NCBI GenBank assembly: GCA_964394585.1
Contig: CAYMYI010000054.1
Span: 1 to 26,123, forward strand
Reading direction: 5' to 3'
Origin: CAYUJH01 sp964394585
Lineage (GTDB): Bacteria > Bacteroidota > Bacteroidia > Cytophagales > Flammeovirgaceae
Length of the DNA stretch: 26,123 nt
Below are positions 16,665 to 23,869 of this stretch, piece by piece. Numbering within the stretch: position 1 is the stretch's first letter; every line of letters begins with the position of its first letter. The translations under genes and the position numbers were made by a program. Under the pieces are notes generated by a model, which worked only from the letters and a program-made list of their open reading frames with translations, had not been told where the DNA came from and made no database searches.

Positions 16665-17657
16665 ATGGCAAATCAAACGCACAAAGACTTAATTATTATT
16701 GGAGGCGGGCCTATCGGGTTGGCTTGCGGCTTGGCCGCCAAAAACGCCAATATCGATTACCTAATACTTGAAAAAGGATGTTTAGTAAACTCGCTGTATC
16801 ACTATCCGGTTACCATGACGTTTTTTTCAACTTCCGATCGTCTTGAAATCGGTGGCGTTCCGTTCATCTCTCACAATCCAAAACCCACGCGTAGCGAGTC
16901 GCTCGAATACTACCGCCGAGTACAAAGTTCGCAGTCGCTCAACGTGCGTTTGTATGAGGCAGTACTTGAAATGCATCCCGAGCCGATTGCTCAAAATACG
17001 GGATATCGTATCGAAACAACGCGAGGAACCTACCACGCCCATGCAGTTATAGTGGCTACGGGCTTCTATGATATTCCTAAAAAGATGGGAGTTCCCGGCG
17101 AAGACCTACCCAAGGTGAAGCATTATTACGATGATCCCCACTTGTATGCAGGGCAAAAAGTAGTGGTAGTTGGGGCGCAAAACTCTGCAGTGGATGTTGC
17201 CTTAGAAACGTATCGGAAAGGCGCTGAAGTAGCGATGGTAGTTAGAAGTGCTGAAATTGGCAAGCGGGTCAAATATTGGGTACGCCCCGATATTGAAAAC
17301 CGGATTAAAGAAGGAGCCATTACCGCCCATTTCCATTCGAAATTAAAGCGAATAGATGAGCGTTCCGTTACCATCGAAACGCCGAGTGGATTGTTAGAAA
17401 TTGAAAATGACTTTGTATTAGCGATGACGGGCTACCAGCCAAACTTTGAGTTACTTACCAAGCTAGGGATTGCCATTGGCGAGCCTCCTGCACGCAAGCC
17501 TATCCACAACCCCGAAACCATGGAAACCAACTTAGAAAATGTGTATTTGGCAGGAGTAGTTTGTGGAGGTATGGAAACCAGCAAATGGTTTATTGAAAAC
17601 TCTCGGCAACATGCCGAAATCATCATGGAGCAAATAGCCGCGAGGGTATTGGCATAA
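16665..17657 (+). CDS. ypdA: YpdA family putative bacillithiol disulfide reductase
   Basis: This 330-aa flavoprotein has an N-terminal FAD loop GGGPIG (13-18) and a second nucleotide-binding loop VVGAQNSAVDVAL (168-180). The YpdA-type segments YHYPVTMTFFSTSDRLEIGG and ETSKWFIENSRQHA are also present. It lacks the CxxC of thioredoxin reductases. YpdA reduces oxidised bacillithiol with NADPH in bacteria that make this thiol, including many Bacteroidota. Its last 27 codons and stop are repeated exactly at 18396-18492 behind a toxin-antitoxin pair, but this first copy is complete. An inverted repeat CAATAG/CTATTG (16552-16569) in the upstream region is of unknown meaning; otherwise 16452-16664 shows nothing. 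Confidence 0.93.
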   Translation: MANQTHKDLIIIGGGPIGLACGLAAKNANIDYLILEKGCLVNSLYHYPVTMTFFSTSDRLEIGGVPFISHNPKPTRSESLEYYRRVQSSQSLNVRLYEAVLEMHPEPIAQNTGYRIETTRGTYHAHAVIVATGFYDIPKKMGVPGEDLPKVKHYYDDPHLYAGQKVVVVGAQNSAVDVALETYRKGAEVAMVVRSAEIGKRVKYWVRPDIENRIKEGAITAHFHSKLKRIDERSVTIETPSGLLEIENDFVLAMTGYQPNFELLTKLGIAIGEPPARKPIHNPETMETNLENVYLAGVVCGGMETSKWFIENSRQHAEIIMEQIAARVLA

Positions 17658-17670
17658 AAAAAGCAACATG
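17574..17670 (+). repeat. 97-bp direct repeat, copy 1 (3' end of ypdA)
   Basis: This segment covers ypdA codons 304-330, the stop and 13 bp beyond. It is identical over 97 bp to 18396-18492, and weaker similarity (about 15 of the next 18 bases) continues past its end. It is the functional copy. Confidence 0.97.
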
Positions 17671-17713
17671 CGTTATAGCACTTTGGGTTAGTAGTCTTTT
17701 CAGTGTACAGGCA

Positions 17714-17735
17714 TGCGTGTAAAACGATTCACGCA
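17714..17735. promoter_or_regulatory. Inverted repeat, candidate operator of the toxin-antitoxin pair
   Basis: Perfect 6-bp arms TGCGTG (17714-17719) and CACGCA (17730-17735) flank 10 bp, 40 bp before the antitoxin start. Toxin-antitoxin operons are usually autoregulated, and this is the best palindrome in the upstream region. Its centre overlaps GTAAAACGATTC, which recurs at 18322-18333. Confidence 0.4.
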
Positions 17736-17775
17736 CTACTACTGATAGAAAGACGTTATCAAACTAAAAAACGAT

Positions 17776-18015
17776 ATGATGAGTACAATAGAGCTTCTTC
17801 ATCAAGAAATAGATAAGCTACCTACGGCATTACAGGAGCAGGTTTTAGAGTATATAACTTTTCTTCAATTAAACGAATTACAAAAAGATAGCTCAGTACT
17901 TACCGATGCTCAAAAAGAAGAGCTAGACACTCGCTATCAACGTTACATGGCAGATCCTAAACGTGGGCGTTCTTTAGAAGAGATTCGTAAAAAGATGCTT
18001 GAAAAGTATGGATAA
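17776..18015 (+). CDS. Addiction-module antitoxin
   Basis: This 79-aa protein has an N-terminal helix pair of the DUF2281 type (ELLHQEIDKLPTALQEQVLEYI). Its C-terminus, LTDAQKEELDTRYQRYMADP then SLEEIRKKM, matches the addiction-module antitoxin pattern (TIGR02574-like). It would bind and neutralise the following toxin and probably repress the operon. The gene begins ATGATG, so either Met could be used. Its last 8 bases overlap the toxin start, which couples their translation. The DNA is visibly more AT-rich than ypdA, in line with recent acquisition. Confidence 0.85.
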   Translation: MMSTIELLHQEIDKLPTALQEQVLEYITFLQLNELQKDSSVLTDAQKEELDTRYQRYMADPKRGRSLEEIRKKMLEKYG

Positions 18016-18325
18016 AACCCGGTATGAACTTGTTTTTGAATCGGCTGCTGAAGAAGATATTGATGCAATAATGTATAGTTACGAGCAAAAACGTAAGGGG
18101 CTTGGGATTGATTTTTTTGTGCAACTTCAGAATAAATTGCCTTTTTTACAGCTTAACCCTTTATTGTATCAAACTCATTTTGCTCATTTCAGGAAAGTGA
18201 AAGTCAGCCGATTTCCGTATTATATCCATTATACCGTACTAGAAGAGAAAAAAGAGGTGCTTATAGTGGCAATATGGCATGAAAAACGCAATCCCGATGA
18301 TTTTATCAAGAGAGTTCGTCGGTAA
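18008..18325 (+). CDS. RelE/ParE family toxin
   Basis: This 105-aa protein has the RelE/ParE layout: LVFESAAEEDIDAIMYSYE, then GLGIDFFVQL, a central PLLYQTHFAHFRKVKVSRFPYYIHYTV and the end IVAIWHEKRNPDDFIKR. RelE-type members cut mRNA on the ribosome and ParE-type members poison gyrase; sequence alone does not settle which applies here. The ATG at 18008 overlaps the antitoxin's end and is preferred over an in-frame TTG at 17999. The stop is followed 70 bp later by the second copy of the ypdA 3' end. Confidence 0.88.
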   Translation: MDKTRYELVFESAAEEDIDAIMYSYEQKRKGLGIDFFVQLQNKLPFLQLNPLLYQTHFAHFRKVKVSRFPYYIHYTVLEEKKEVLIVAIWHEKRNPDDFIKRVRR

Positions 18326-18395
18326 AACGATTCGTTGGACTAGGAGATTGCGTTTCTTTATTGTTAAGTATATAAATTCTACGGTATATCGTACT

Positions 18396-18492
18396 GAAAC
18401 CAGCAAATGGTTTATTGAAAACTCTCGGCAACATGCCGAAATCATCATGGAGCAAATAGCCGCGAGGGTATTGGCATAAAAAAAGCAACATG
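18396..18492 (+). repeat. 97-bp direct repeat, copy 2 (orphan ypdA 3' end)
   Basis: Identical to 17574-17670 and includes the last 27 codons and stop of ypdA with no start or upstream gene, so it is a nonfunctional fragment. The two copies are 822 bp apart and frame the toxin-antitoxin pair. Confidence 0.97.
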
Positions 18493-18855
18493 AGTTATAT
18501 CACATTGCCTTTTGTGGGCTTTGCCTTTAAAGAAGGAAAAGGGCTGGTTGTCTCTATCACGATTGGATAGCTACTGTGCCATTGGAGTAGGCTTTTCTAA
18601 GAAAAGTCCACTCGCTCGGCTTGATTTGTTGTTTGAACTTAAACTCTCATAGCTTTTACGTTTAAGGTTTGTGTTAGTAAATAAGTTCTATACCATAATA
18701 GCCAAAGCTAGTGCCAGCTTCTATCGTTGTATATACAGCCTTTTATAGCTATTTGATTATTAGTTACTTATAGATGAAATATATTTTAACCCTCGCTAAC
18801 ACGGTGTGCAAATAGGCAGGATATATCACTTTATTAACGATATTTCGTTAATTTG
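18493..18855. other. 363-bp AT-rich region without a recognised gene
   Basis: Only a 26-codon open frame starting MSYITLPF at 18490 is present, with nothing to support it. An inverted repeat ATTAACGA/TCGTTAAT with a 4-nt loop (18833-18852) lies just beyond the pfkB stop and might be a weak terminator. Confidence 0.6.
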
Positions 18856-19937
18856 TTAATGAAAAAGCTCCACTTCTTGTAATGTGGGCAAGGCTGCGAT
18901 AGCACCTAATTTTGTGCAGGTAATGGCTCCTACCTTATTGGCAAAACTGATTATCGATTGCAAACGTATGGAATCATTCAGGCAGGTTATGGGAGTGGGT
19001 TCTTGTGCAAGTTGGTATAACAACGCACCAATAAAGGCATCTCCGGCACCGGTGGAGTCAATCGATTTCACAGGCATACTCGGAACTATAAAAGGTGGTG
19101 CACCTTGCTGACTAAGCATTGTACCTTTCTTACCCAACGTGATGGCGATTGTATGTGCGCCGAAACCGTGTAAGTGTTCTAGCGCAGTTTCTAGCTGAGA
19201 GGTTCCACTTAATAACTTCGCTTCTTCTTCGCTTACTTTTAGCAAATGTGCGAAGGGAATTGCTTTTTCGCACTGCCTAATAAATTGGTGTAGCTGCCCT
19301 TTCCACAAATCGGTACGGAAGTTAGGATCAAACGATACGAAAAGCGCACGTTCATTTGCTTTTTGCATAAGCTGGAAATACGTTTCGGTAAGGTGGCCTC
19401 CTAGCAATGCCGTGGCAGAACCCATGTGTAGCACTTTTAACTGATCCCATTGTGCTAGAGGGATTTCCGCAAAGCGTAGGTGAGCATCAGCACCGCGGTG
19501 AAACACAAAATCGCGCTCTCCATCGGCTTGTAACGATACAAACGCTAGCGTAGTAGGGTGTTTCGGGTCGGCGAGTAGCAGAGAGGTATCTACACCCACA
19601 GATTCTAAGGTAGACCGTAAAAATCCACCGAACGGATCGCCACCTACTTTGCCTACAAATGCTGCGTTTCCGCCCAAGCGGGCAATAGCCGCCGCTACAT
19701 TGGCAGGGGCTCCTCCTGNNNNNNNNNNGAGCATAGGAGAGCACGGCCAGTTTGTCCTGCCAGGTCGTGTGTATGTGGCTCCCGATAACCAACACATGGA
19801 AATCGCGCGAGGCGATAGAATAGTGCTAACCGATAGCCCCGCTGCCCTTCGGCTAGGGTAACGTCTACATCTTCACAAATAAAATCGATGAGTAGCTCGC
19901 CTACACACCATACATTTGGGGTTGGTTTCATAGTCAT
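18856..19937 (-). CDS. PfkB family sugar kinase (fructokinase-like), broken by gap and chimeric sequence
   Basis: The N-terminus (MTMKPTPNVWCVGELLIDFI, to VTLAEG) and the C-terminus (GGAPANVAAAIARLGG onward) are both typical of PfkB ribokinase-fold enzymes. GKVGGDPFG follows, and the ATP/anion-hole motif DSTGAGDAF supplies the catalytic Asp. The overall pattern is closest to fructokinases, which phosphorylate fructose, but the substrate is not proven. Normally about 8-10 residues join the two parts. Here about 110 bp resembling cheB on the opposite strand, plus a 10-N gap, lie between them, and the halves are in different frames. The gene is therefore probably intact in the organism and mis-assembled here. 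Confidence 0.82.
19719..19728. other. Assembly gap (10 N) in pfkB
   Basis: Ten Ns directly adjoin the anomalous cheB-like piece (19730-19841), so the contig edge at 19729 is suspect. Confidence 0.95.
19730..19841 (+). pseudogene. Fragment resembling CheB methylesterase, inside pfkB
   Basis: The plus strand reads GEHGQFVLPGRVYVAPDNQH then MEIARGDRIVLTDSPA. This lines up with the CheB methylesterase region that in E. coli reads EDGERVLPGHAYIAPGDKHM followed by ELAR. The rest of CheB (the receiver domain, the catalytic Ser/His/Asp regions and the RPSVD motif) is absent. The similarity stops where pfkB sequence resumes, near 19842. A true insertion is possible, but a chimeric contig end is more likely because the piece touches an N gap. 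Confidence 0.6.
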
Positions 19938-19956
19938 AGTTCCGTTTTTTACTTCA

Positions 19957-19985
19957 AGAGTTTTAGCCTTAGCGTGGCTAACTCT
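19957..19985. promoter_or_regulatory. Leader hairpin/inverted repeat upstream of pfkB
   Basis: AGAGTTTTAGCC (19957-19968) pairs with GGCTAACTCT (19976-19985) apart from a two-base bulge, giving a 10-bp stem 20 bp upstream of the pfkB start. It would lie in the transcribed leader and could be an operator or RNA hairpin. Confidence 0.35.
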
Positions 19986-19998
19986 CGTAAAATCTAGG

Positions 19999-20029
19999 AA
20001 AAAATAGGCTGAAACCTCAAAAAAGCCAA
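19999..20029 (-). promoter_or_regulatory. Candidate pfkB promoter
   Basis: Minus strand TTG (20027-20029), 20 bp, then TATTTTTT (19999-20006), one base from TAnnTTTG. The start would be near 19992. The remainder of 19938-20283 shows no gene and no clear RNA structure. Confidence 0.4.
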
Positions 20030-20283
20030 CCTAATAATAGGGTAGGGCAAAACGCTTTTATTTCGATCTGGCTGTCGCTCGTATCAGAATAGAACCGTGA
20101 GCCTTTGCCAAGCTTAACAGTGCAAGTGTTTCTCAGAGGTGCTTCGTAGCCCATGGTAAATTCTCTTCACCTTTTATGAGGAAAAGGATATAATGGAATC
20201 AAAAACACTGAATACAACAAAATAAATTAGTTAGAAAAGATGGTACACTAACAGCATTTTTTCTAAGGGATGCCGCAAGCAGG

Positions 20284-21573
20284 CTATGATTTCCGGTTAA
20301 GAACTTTTTTCCTTCCGATAAAATGCACCCACTGGATAAAGTTAAACTCCAGGTGGTCAAACATCATTTTATCACCTTCAATACGCATGTGTAGGTTCGG
20401 GTAATACCTTAAGTTGGTTCGCAAAAGACTAGACCCGGTTCGGGTAACGCGTATATCCCAGCCGAAGGTTATGCCGATACCAAACTTGTTTTCTTGGTAT
20501 TCCACGCCATTAACAGTGGTTTGAAGACTTTCGTAAGAAGTGATTGGCCCTACAAAAGGGACAAAACCAAGGTAGTTAAACAGAAATTTGACCGATTCTA
20601 TGCCAACCGAGTGTCGTCGCGTTTTAATCTCAGAGTCGAAGCCTTCATACGTATTACCATACGTGCGATAAACTAAATTGACATTGGCATCGGGTTTATG
20701 GAAATATCGTCCAAACGTTAAGTCGGGTAAAATAGAAGCGGCGTAATCATCAAAGAAATATTGAAAGTTTTCTTTCAAAAATGGCGATTTAGTAATCTGT
20801 AACGATGCGGAAGGACCTATTCCCACAAACCAAGCATTTAGCAAGTTGCTTTTTTTCAAGTTGTTATAGTCTTGATTGACTTTTGCAACAGCTCCTTTTT
20901 TCCGCATATGACGATCGAGGTCAACATATCGCAATAGGCTTAGATTGAACGAAACCGGGTCGAGTGTTACCTCTGCTTTTTCGGTCGGTGAGATAAAATA
21001 ATCAAATTCATTTTGGTAGTTATAATATCCCGAAGCAGAAATATGCCATTTATTCGAAGTGTACGTAATTCCAAACTGAATTGGATGAATAAAACGACCA
21101 TAATTTGGAACACCATTGCTGCTTGTACTCACCTCCGACTCTTGTGAAAAGCGCATTCGCCTAAGGCTAATACCTACAAAAGGACTAATGCGTTTAGGCG
21201 CAAGTTTTAAGGGATACAATCGCATTCCGGTTTCTACCCCTTGATATACCTCTAGTTCCCTAAGGTTCGAGGGAACCTCTTGAAACGTTAAAAAAGATAA
21301 CGGGAATGTAACGTAAAAATCTACATGCCCCCAAAAATGAATGCCCCCGATGGTTAAGCGAGGGGTCAGGGTACTGCCAAAATTAGTGAGTTGCTTCGTG
21401 CCATTCAAAAGTTGTTGTGTAGTGCCTCCACTAAGATAGTTCAAATCGCCTCCGTAGGTTAGCCATGCAAATCGGGTACTTTTATCCAGATATTGTTGAG
21501 TATAAACACTATCCGTTTGACTGAATAATCGATTGGCAATAAACAGAAAGAAAATAAATACAAACAGTCTCAT
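20284..21573 (-). CDS. Outer-membrane beta-barrel protein (unknown function)
   Basis: A 429-aa protein with a signal peptide (MRLFVFIFFLFIANRLFSQ). The rest is alternating aromatic/polar beta-strand sequence, such as IGGIHFWGHVDFYVTFPLSF and WHISASGYYNYQNEFDYF, typical of an outer-membrane barrel. I do not recognise a specific family. The open frame starts 18 codons earlier (21627), but the ATG at 21573 gives a proper signal peptide. It begins 68 bp after the OmpA/PD40 gene on the same strand, so the two probably form one operon and one complex. In Bacteroidota, barrels paired with PD40/OmpA proteins often belong to surface or T9SS-linked machinery (inference). The C-terminus is a basic tail and not a terminal aromatic residue. 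Confidence 0.72.
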   Translation of the reverse strand: MRLFVFIFFLFIANRLFSQTDSVYTQQYLDKSTRFAWLTYGGDLNYLSGGTTQQLLNGTKQLTNFGSTLTPRLTIGGIHFWGHVDFYVTFPLSFLTFQEVPSNLRELEVYQGVETGMRLYPLKLAPKRISPFVGISLRRMRFSQESEVSTSSNGVPNYGRFIHPIQFGITYTSNKWHISASGYYNYQNEFDYFISPTEKAEVTLDPVSFNLSLLRYVDLDRHMRKKGAVAKVNQDYNNLKKSNLLNAWFVGIGPSASLQITKSPFLKENFQYFFDDYAASILPDLTFGRYFHKPDANVNLVYRTYGNTYEGFDSEIKTRRHSVGIESVKFLFNYLGFVPFVGPITSYESLQTTVNGVEYQENKFGIGITFGWDIRVTRTGSSLLRTNLRYYPNLHMRIEGDKMMFDHLEFNFIQWVHFIGRKKVLNRKS

Positions 21574-21641
21574 AACACTATAGTTTGGGTGAAAGGATAT
21601 CGTTGTACGTTTACTTCTATTTTGCACGGAAAGAGGAAGAT

Positions 21642-23690
21642 TCAGTCCATTTTAGTGATGCGGAACTCCACCCTGCGGTTCATTTTCATCGATTCAGGAT
21701 CGCGACTCCGCGAAAGGGGTCGGGTACTTCCATACGCTTCCGTGCTAATGCGCTCGCTGGGGACGCCTTTGTTTACCAAATAGGCTTTTACTACCTCCAC
21801 ACGTTCCTTAGAAAGCTTCATATTTAAAATTGGATCGCCACCAATATCCGTATGTCCTTCTAAAGTAACTTCAATGGAAGGGTTATCTAAGAAAGTTTGA
21901 GCGATGCGATCGAGCTCTGAGTACGACTCTTCGAGTAAAGTAGGTTTGCTCTGTACAAAGAAAATGTTGTTGAGCCGCACCGATTGCCCAATTTCAAGCG
22001 GGGTAAGGTACAAATCGCGCTGAATTTCCGCATACTCAGAAAGATGCGTGAGGTCAATGTTTTCTGTTAGCGAAAGAAACCCCTTTGCTTTTGCCCAAAA
22101 ACCGTAGGTATACCCCGAAGGCAACGCTATTTTGTATTCGGCATTGTCGGGGCTGGAGGAAGCGACCCCAACCTCTTGGCCGTTTTTCAGGTTTTCATAG
22201 ATGATTTCAGCGCTAATTTCTTCGTTTGTTTTCGAGTTATATACTTTTCCATACACAATTACGGAAGGGTTCGGCTTGGCTTGTTGTGGAAGTTTTGCAC
22301 GAAAGATATCGGCACTTTGGTTATTAGAATTTTTATAGGAAACAAAGTAGGCGTATTCTCCGGAAGCATCAATGGTGTAGGAAGCATCCCAATCTTCGGA
22401 GTTTAGTTGTTTGCCCAAGTTGAGCGGCTCGCTCCAGCGTGTCCAAGAGTCGTCGAGACGGCGCGAAACATACATATCAGCACTACCGTAGCCGCTATAT
22501 CCTAACGACGAAAAATAAAGCGTTTTCCCATCGGCAGCCAGAAAAGGGGTTAGTTCTGTGGCAGCGGTATTGATATCGCCCCCCAAATTTTTAGGCGTTG
22601 TCCAGGTATTATCCTGTTTTTTAAAACTTACATATATATCACGATCGCCAAAAGAATCGTCGCGTTCAATGGCTAGCAAAAGTACTTTACCATTGCTTGC
22701 TAGGCTAAACTCGCTGTATTTGTTATTATTCGCGTAGTTATCTATATGCACTTTTTCCGGAAAACTCCATCCATTTTTTGTTTTTCTGCTGATCGAAATC
22801 CCCCCTTCTGCTCTACCATCTTTTAAGTATACATTGCCTAGCAAAAGCGTATTGCCATCGGGCGTTACCGAACACACGTAGTTATGATGCGCATTATTGA
22901 GGGGCGCAGGGAGTTTCTCAGGGGTTCCCCATGTGGTTCCGTTGAAGCGTGAAACCCAAATATCGTCACGAATCTTATTGTTTTTTTCGTAACTAGGTGN
23001 NNNNNNNNNTTGCGGATGATTTTTTCGGTCGAAATAGAGGGTGTTCCCATCGGGAGAAATCACCGGAAAGATTTCGTCGTAAGCTGAATTGATAACGCTA
23101 GGCAAAGCCTCGATGATCGTCGGCGTATTGGACGATACTTCAGCAATTGTAGCGCGAATGGGTTGGTTCGAATTGGAAATACCGATGGCATCGATATGGT
23201 TCCAGCCGGGAACGGCAGCCGTTTTGAGCACTACTTTCAGGCTTTGCACTTTATAAGATGTTTGAGGAATAAACACGCGAAACATACGCCCTTTTTCGGC
23301 GGCAGGCTTCACTAGATCATTCCGATAAATTTCGTGCTCTTGGTTGTTAGTATCGTAGGCATATATGGCAGTAATGCTGCCTGCATTATGGCTTTCTCCT
23401 ACAGCAACTGGTTGGATTGCCATGGGCATATCGAAGCCTACTTGAATCCACTCGGCATAGGCGCGGTTTTGGCTAGCCGGCGACCAAGCACACGGGCTAC
23501 TACCAATGGAGGGCAATTTGTTGGGTTTGCCCAATACTTGTTCTGCCTGAAACTGAGTGGGTTTTTTGGCATTGGTGTATGCCGAAGAAACGGCGATAAC
23601 TTTGCTTGCCCATTGCACTTGACAAAGTGCACAAGGCGAGGTAATTACTAAAAAAATAATGAGGCTGGAACGAATGAAAGAAACGTGCAT
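21642..23690 (-). CDS. PD40/OmpA family protein with discoidin-like N-terminal domain, gapped
   Basis: A 682-aa envelope protein: signal peptide (1-24); a galactose-binding (F5/8C-like) domain (about 30-175, EWIQVGFDMPMAIQ, IDAIGISNS); PD40 beta-propeller repeats (about 195-440, e.g. SPDGNTLYFDR, AADGKTLYFSS); a CarboxypepD-type fold (about 455-540, VYGKVYNSKTNEEISAEI); and a C-terminal OmpA peptidoglycan-binding domain (about 575-682, LEGHTDIGGDPILNMKLSKERVEVV). It would sit in the periplasm bound to peptidoglycan, contacting the barrel encoded next. The ATG at 23690 is chosen because the upstream in-frame ATG at 23750 lies before the predicted -7 element. A 10-N gap (23000-23009) falls between PD40 repeats; the frame holds across it as written. 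Confidence 0.88.
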   Translation of the reverse strand: MHVSFIRSSLIIFLVITSPCALCQVQWASKVIAVSSAYTNAKKPTQFQAEQVLGKPNKLPSIGSSPCAWSPASQNRAYAEWIQVGFDMPMAIQPVAVGESHNAGSITAIYAYDTNNQEHEIYRNDLVKPAAEKGRMFRVFIPQTSYKVQSLKVVLKTAAVPGWNHIDAIGISNSNQPIRATIAEVSSNTPTIIEALPSVINSAYDEIFPVISPDGNTLYFDRKNHPQXXXXPSYEKNNKIRDDIWVSRFNGTTWGTPEKLPAPLNNAHHNYVCSVTPDGNTLLLGNVYLKDGRAEGGISISRKTKNGWSFPEKVHIDNYANNNKYSEFSLASNGKVLLLAIERDDSFGDRDIYVSFKKQDNTWTTPKNLGGDINTAATELTPFLAADGKTLYFSSLGYSGYGSADMYVSRRLDDSWTRWSEPLNLGKQLNSEDWDASYTIDASGEYAYFVSYKNSNNQSADIFRAKLPQQAKPNPSVIVYGKVYNSKTNEEISAEIIYENLKNGQEVGVASSSPDNAEYKIALPSGYTYGFWAKAKGFLSLTENIDLTHLSEYAEIQRDLYLTPLEIGQSVRLNNIFFVQSKPTLLEESYSELDRIAQTFLDNPSIEVTLEGHTDIGGDPILNMKLSKERVEVVKAYLVNKGVPSERISTEAYGSTRPLSRSRDPESMKMNRRVEFRITKMD
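23000..23009. other. Assembly gap (10 N) in the PD40/OmpA gene
   Basis: The reading frame on both sides agrees with a gap of 10 bases, or any length equal to 1 modulo 3, and the surrounding PD40 repeat looks normal. Confidence 0.95.
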
Positions 23691-23728
23691 GAATTGGTAA
23701 AATCTCGTACAAAAAATCAGTTCTACAA

Positions 23729-23759
23729 CAAAAATAGAGAACCTATCCATTGGATAGAA
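23729..23759 (-). promoter_or_regulatory. Promoter with palindromic operator of the OmpA operon
   Basis: The minus strand has TATTTTTG (23729-23736), an exact TAnnTTTG, with TTC (one base from TTG) 20 bp upstream at 23757-23759. Between them lies the perfect 15-bp palindrome CTATCCATTGGATAG (23743-23757), placed where a bound repressor would block the polymerase. Confidence 0.55.
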
Positions 23760-23829
23760 CTCCTGAAAACTGCCTTGAGTAGCGGCGCTTTAAAATAAAC
23801 TGATTTTATGAGATTTTGTGAGGAATAAA

Positions 23830-23862
23830 CGCACTCCAATCAGAAAAACCGTTCGGAGTGCG
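23830..23862 (-). terminator. Terminator of the cystathionine gamma-synthase-family gene
   Basis: A perfect 8-bp stem, CGCACTCC (23830-23837) and GGAGTGCG (23855-23862), with a 17-nt loop lies just beyond the stop codon at 23870. On the minus strand it is followed by TTTATT. Confidence 0.6.
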
Positions 23863-23869
23863 CCAAATT

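Noticed and set aside
18279..18479. 66-codon open frame joining toxin-region sequence to the duplicated ypdA tail
   Set aside because: It starts inside the toxin gene in another frame; the ypdA similarity is explained by the 97-bp repeat, with no evidence of a fusion protein.
18490..18570. 26-codon open frame MSYITLPF...
   Set aside because: Too short, no motif, and it begins within the end of the repeat.
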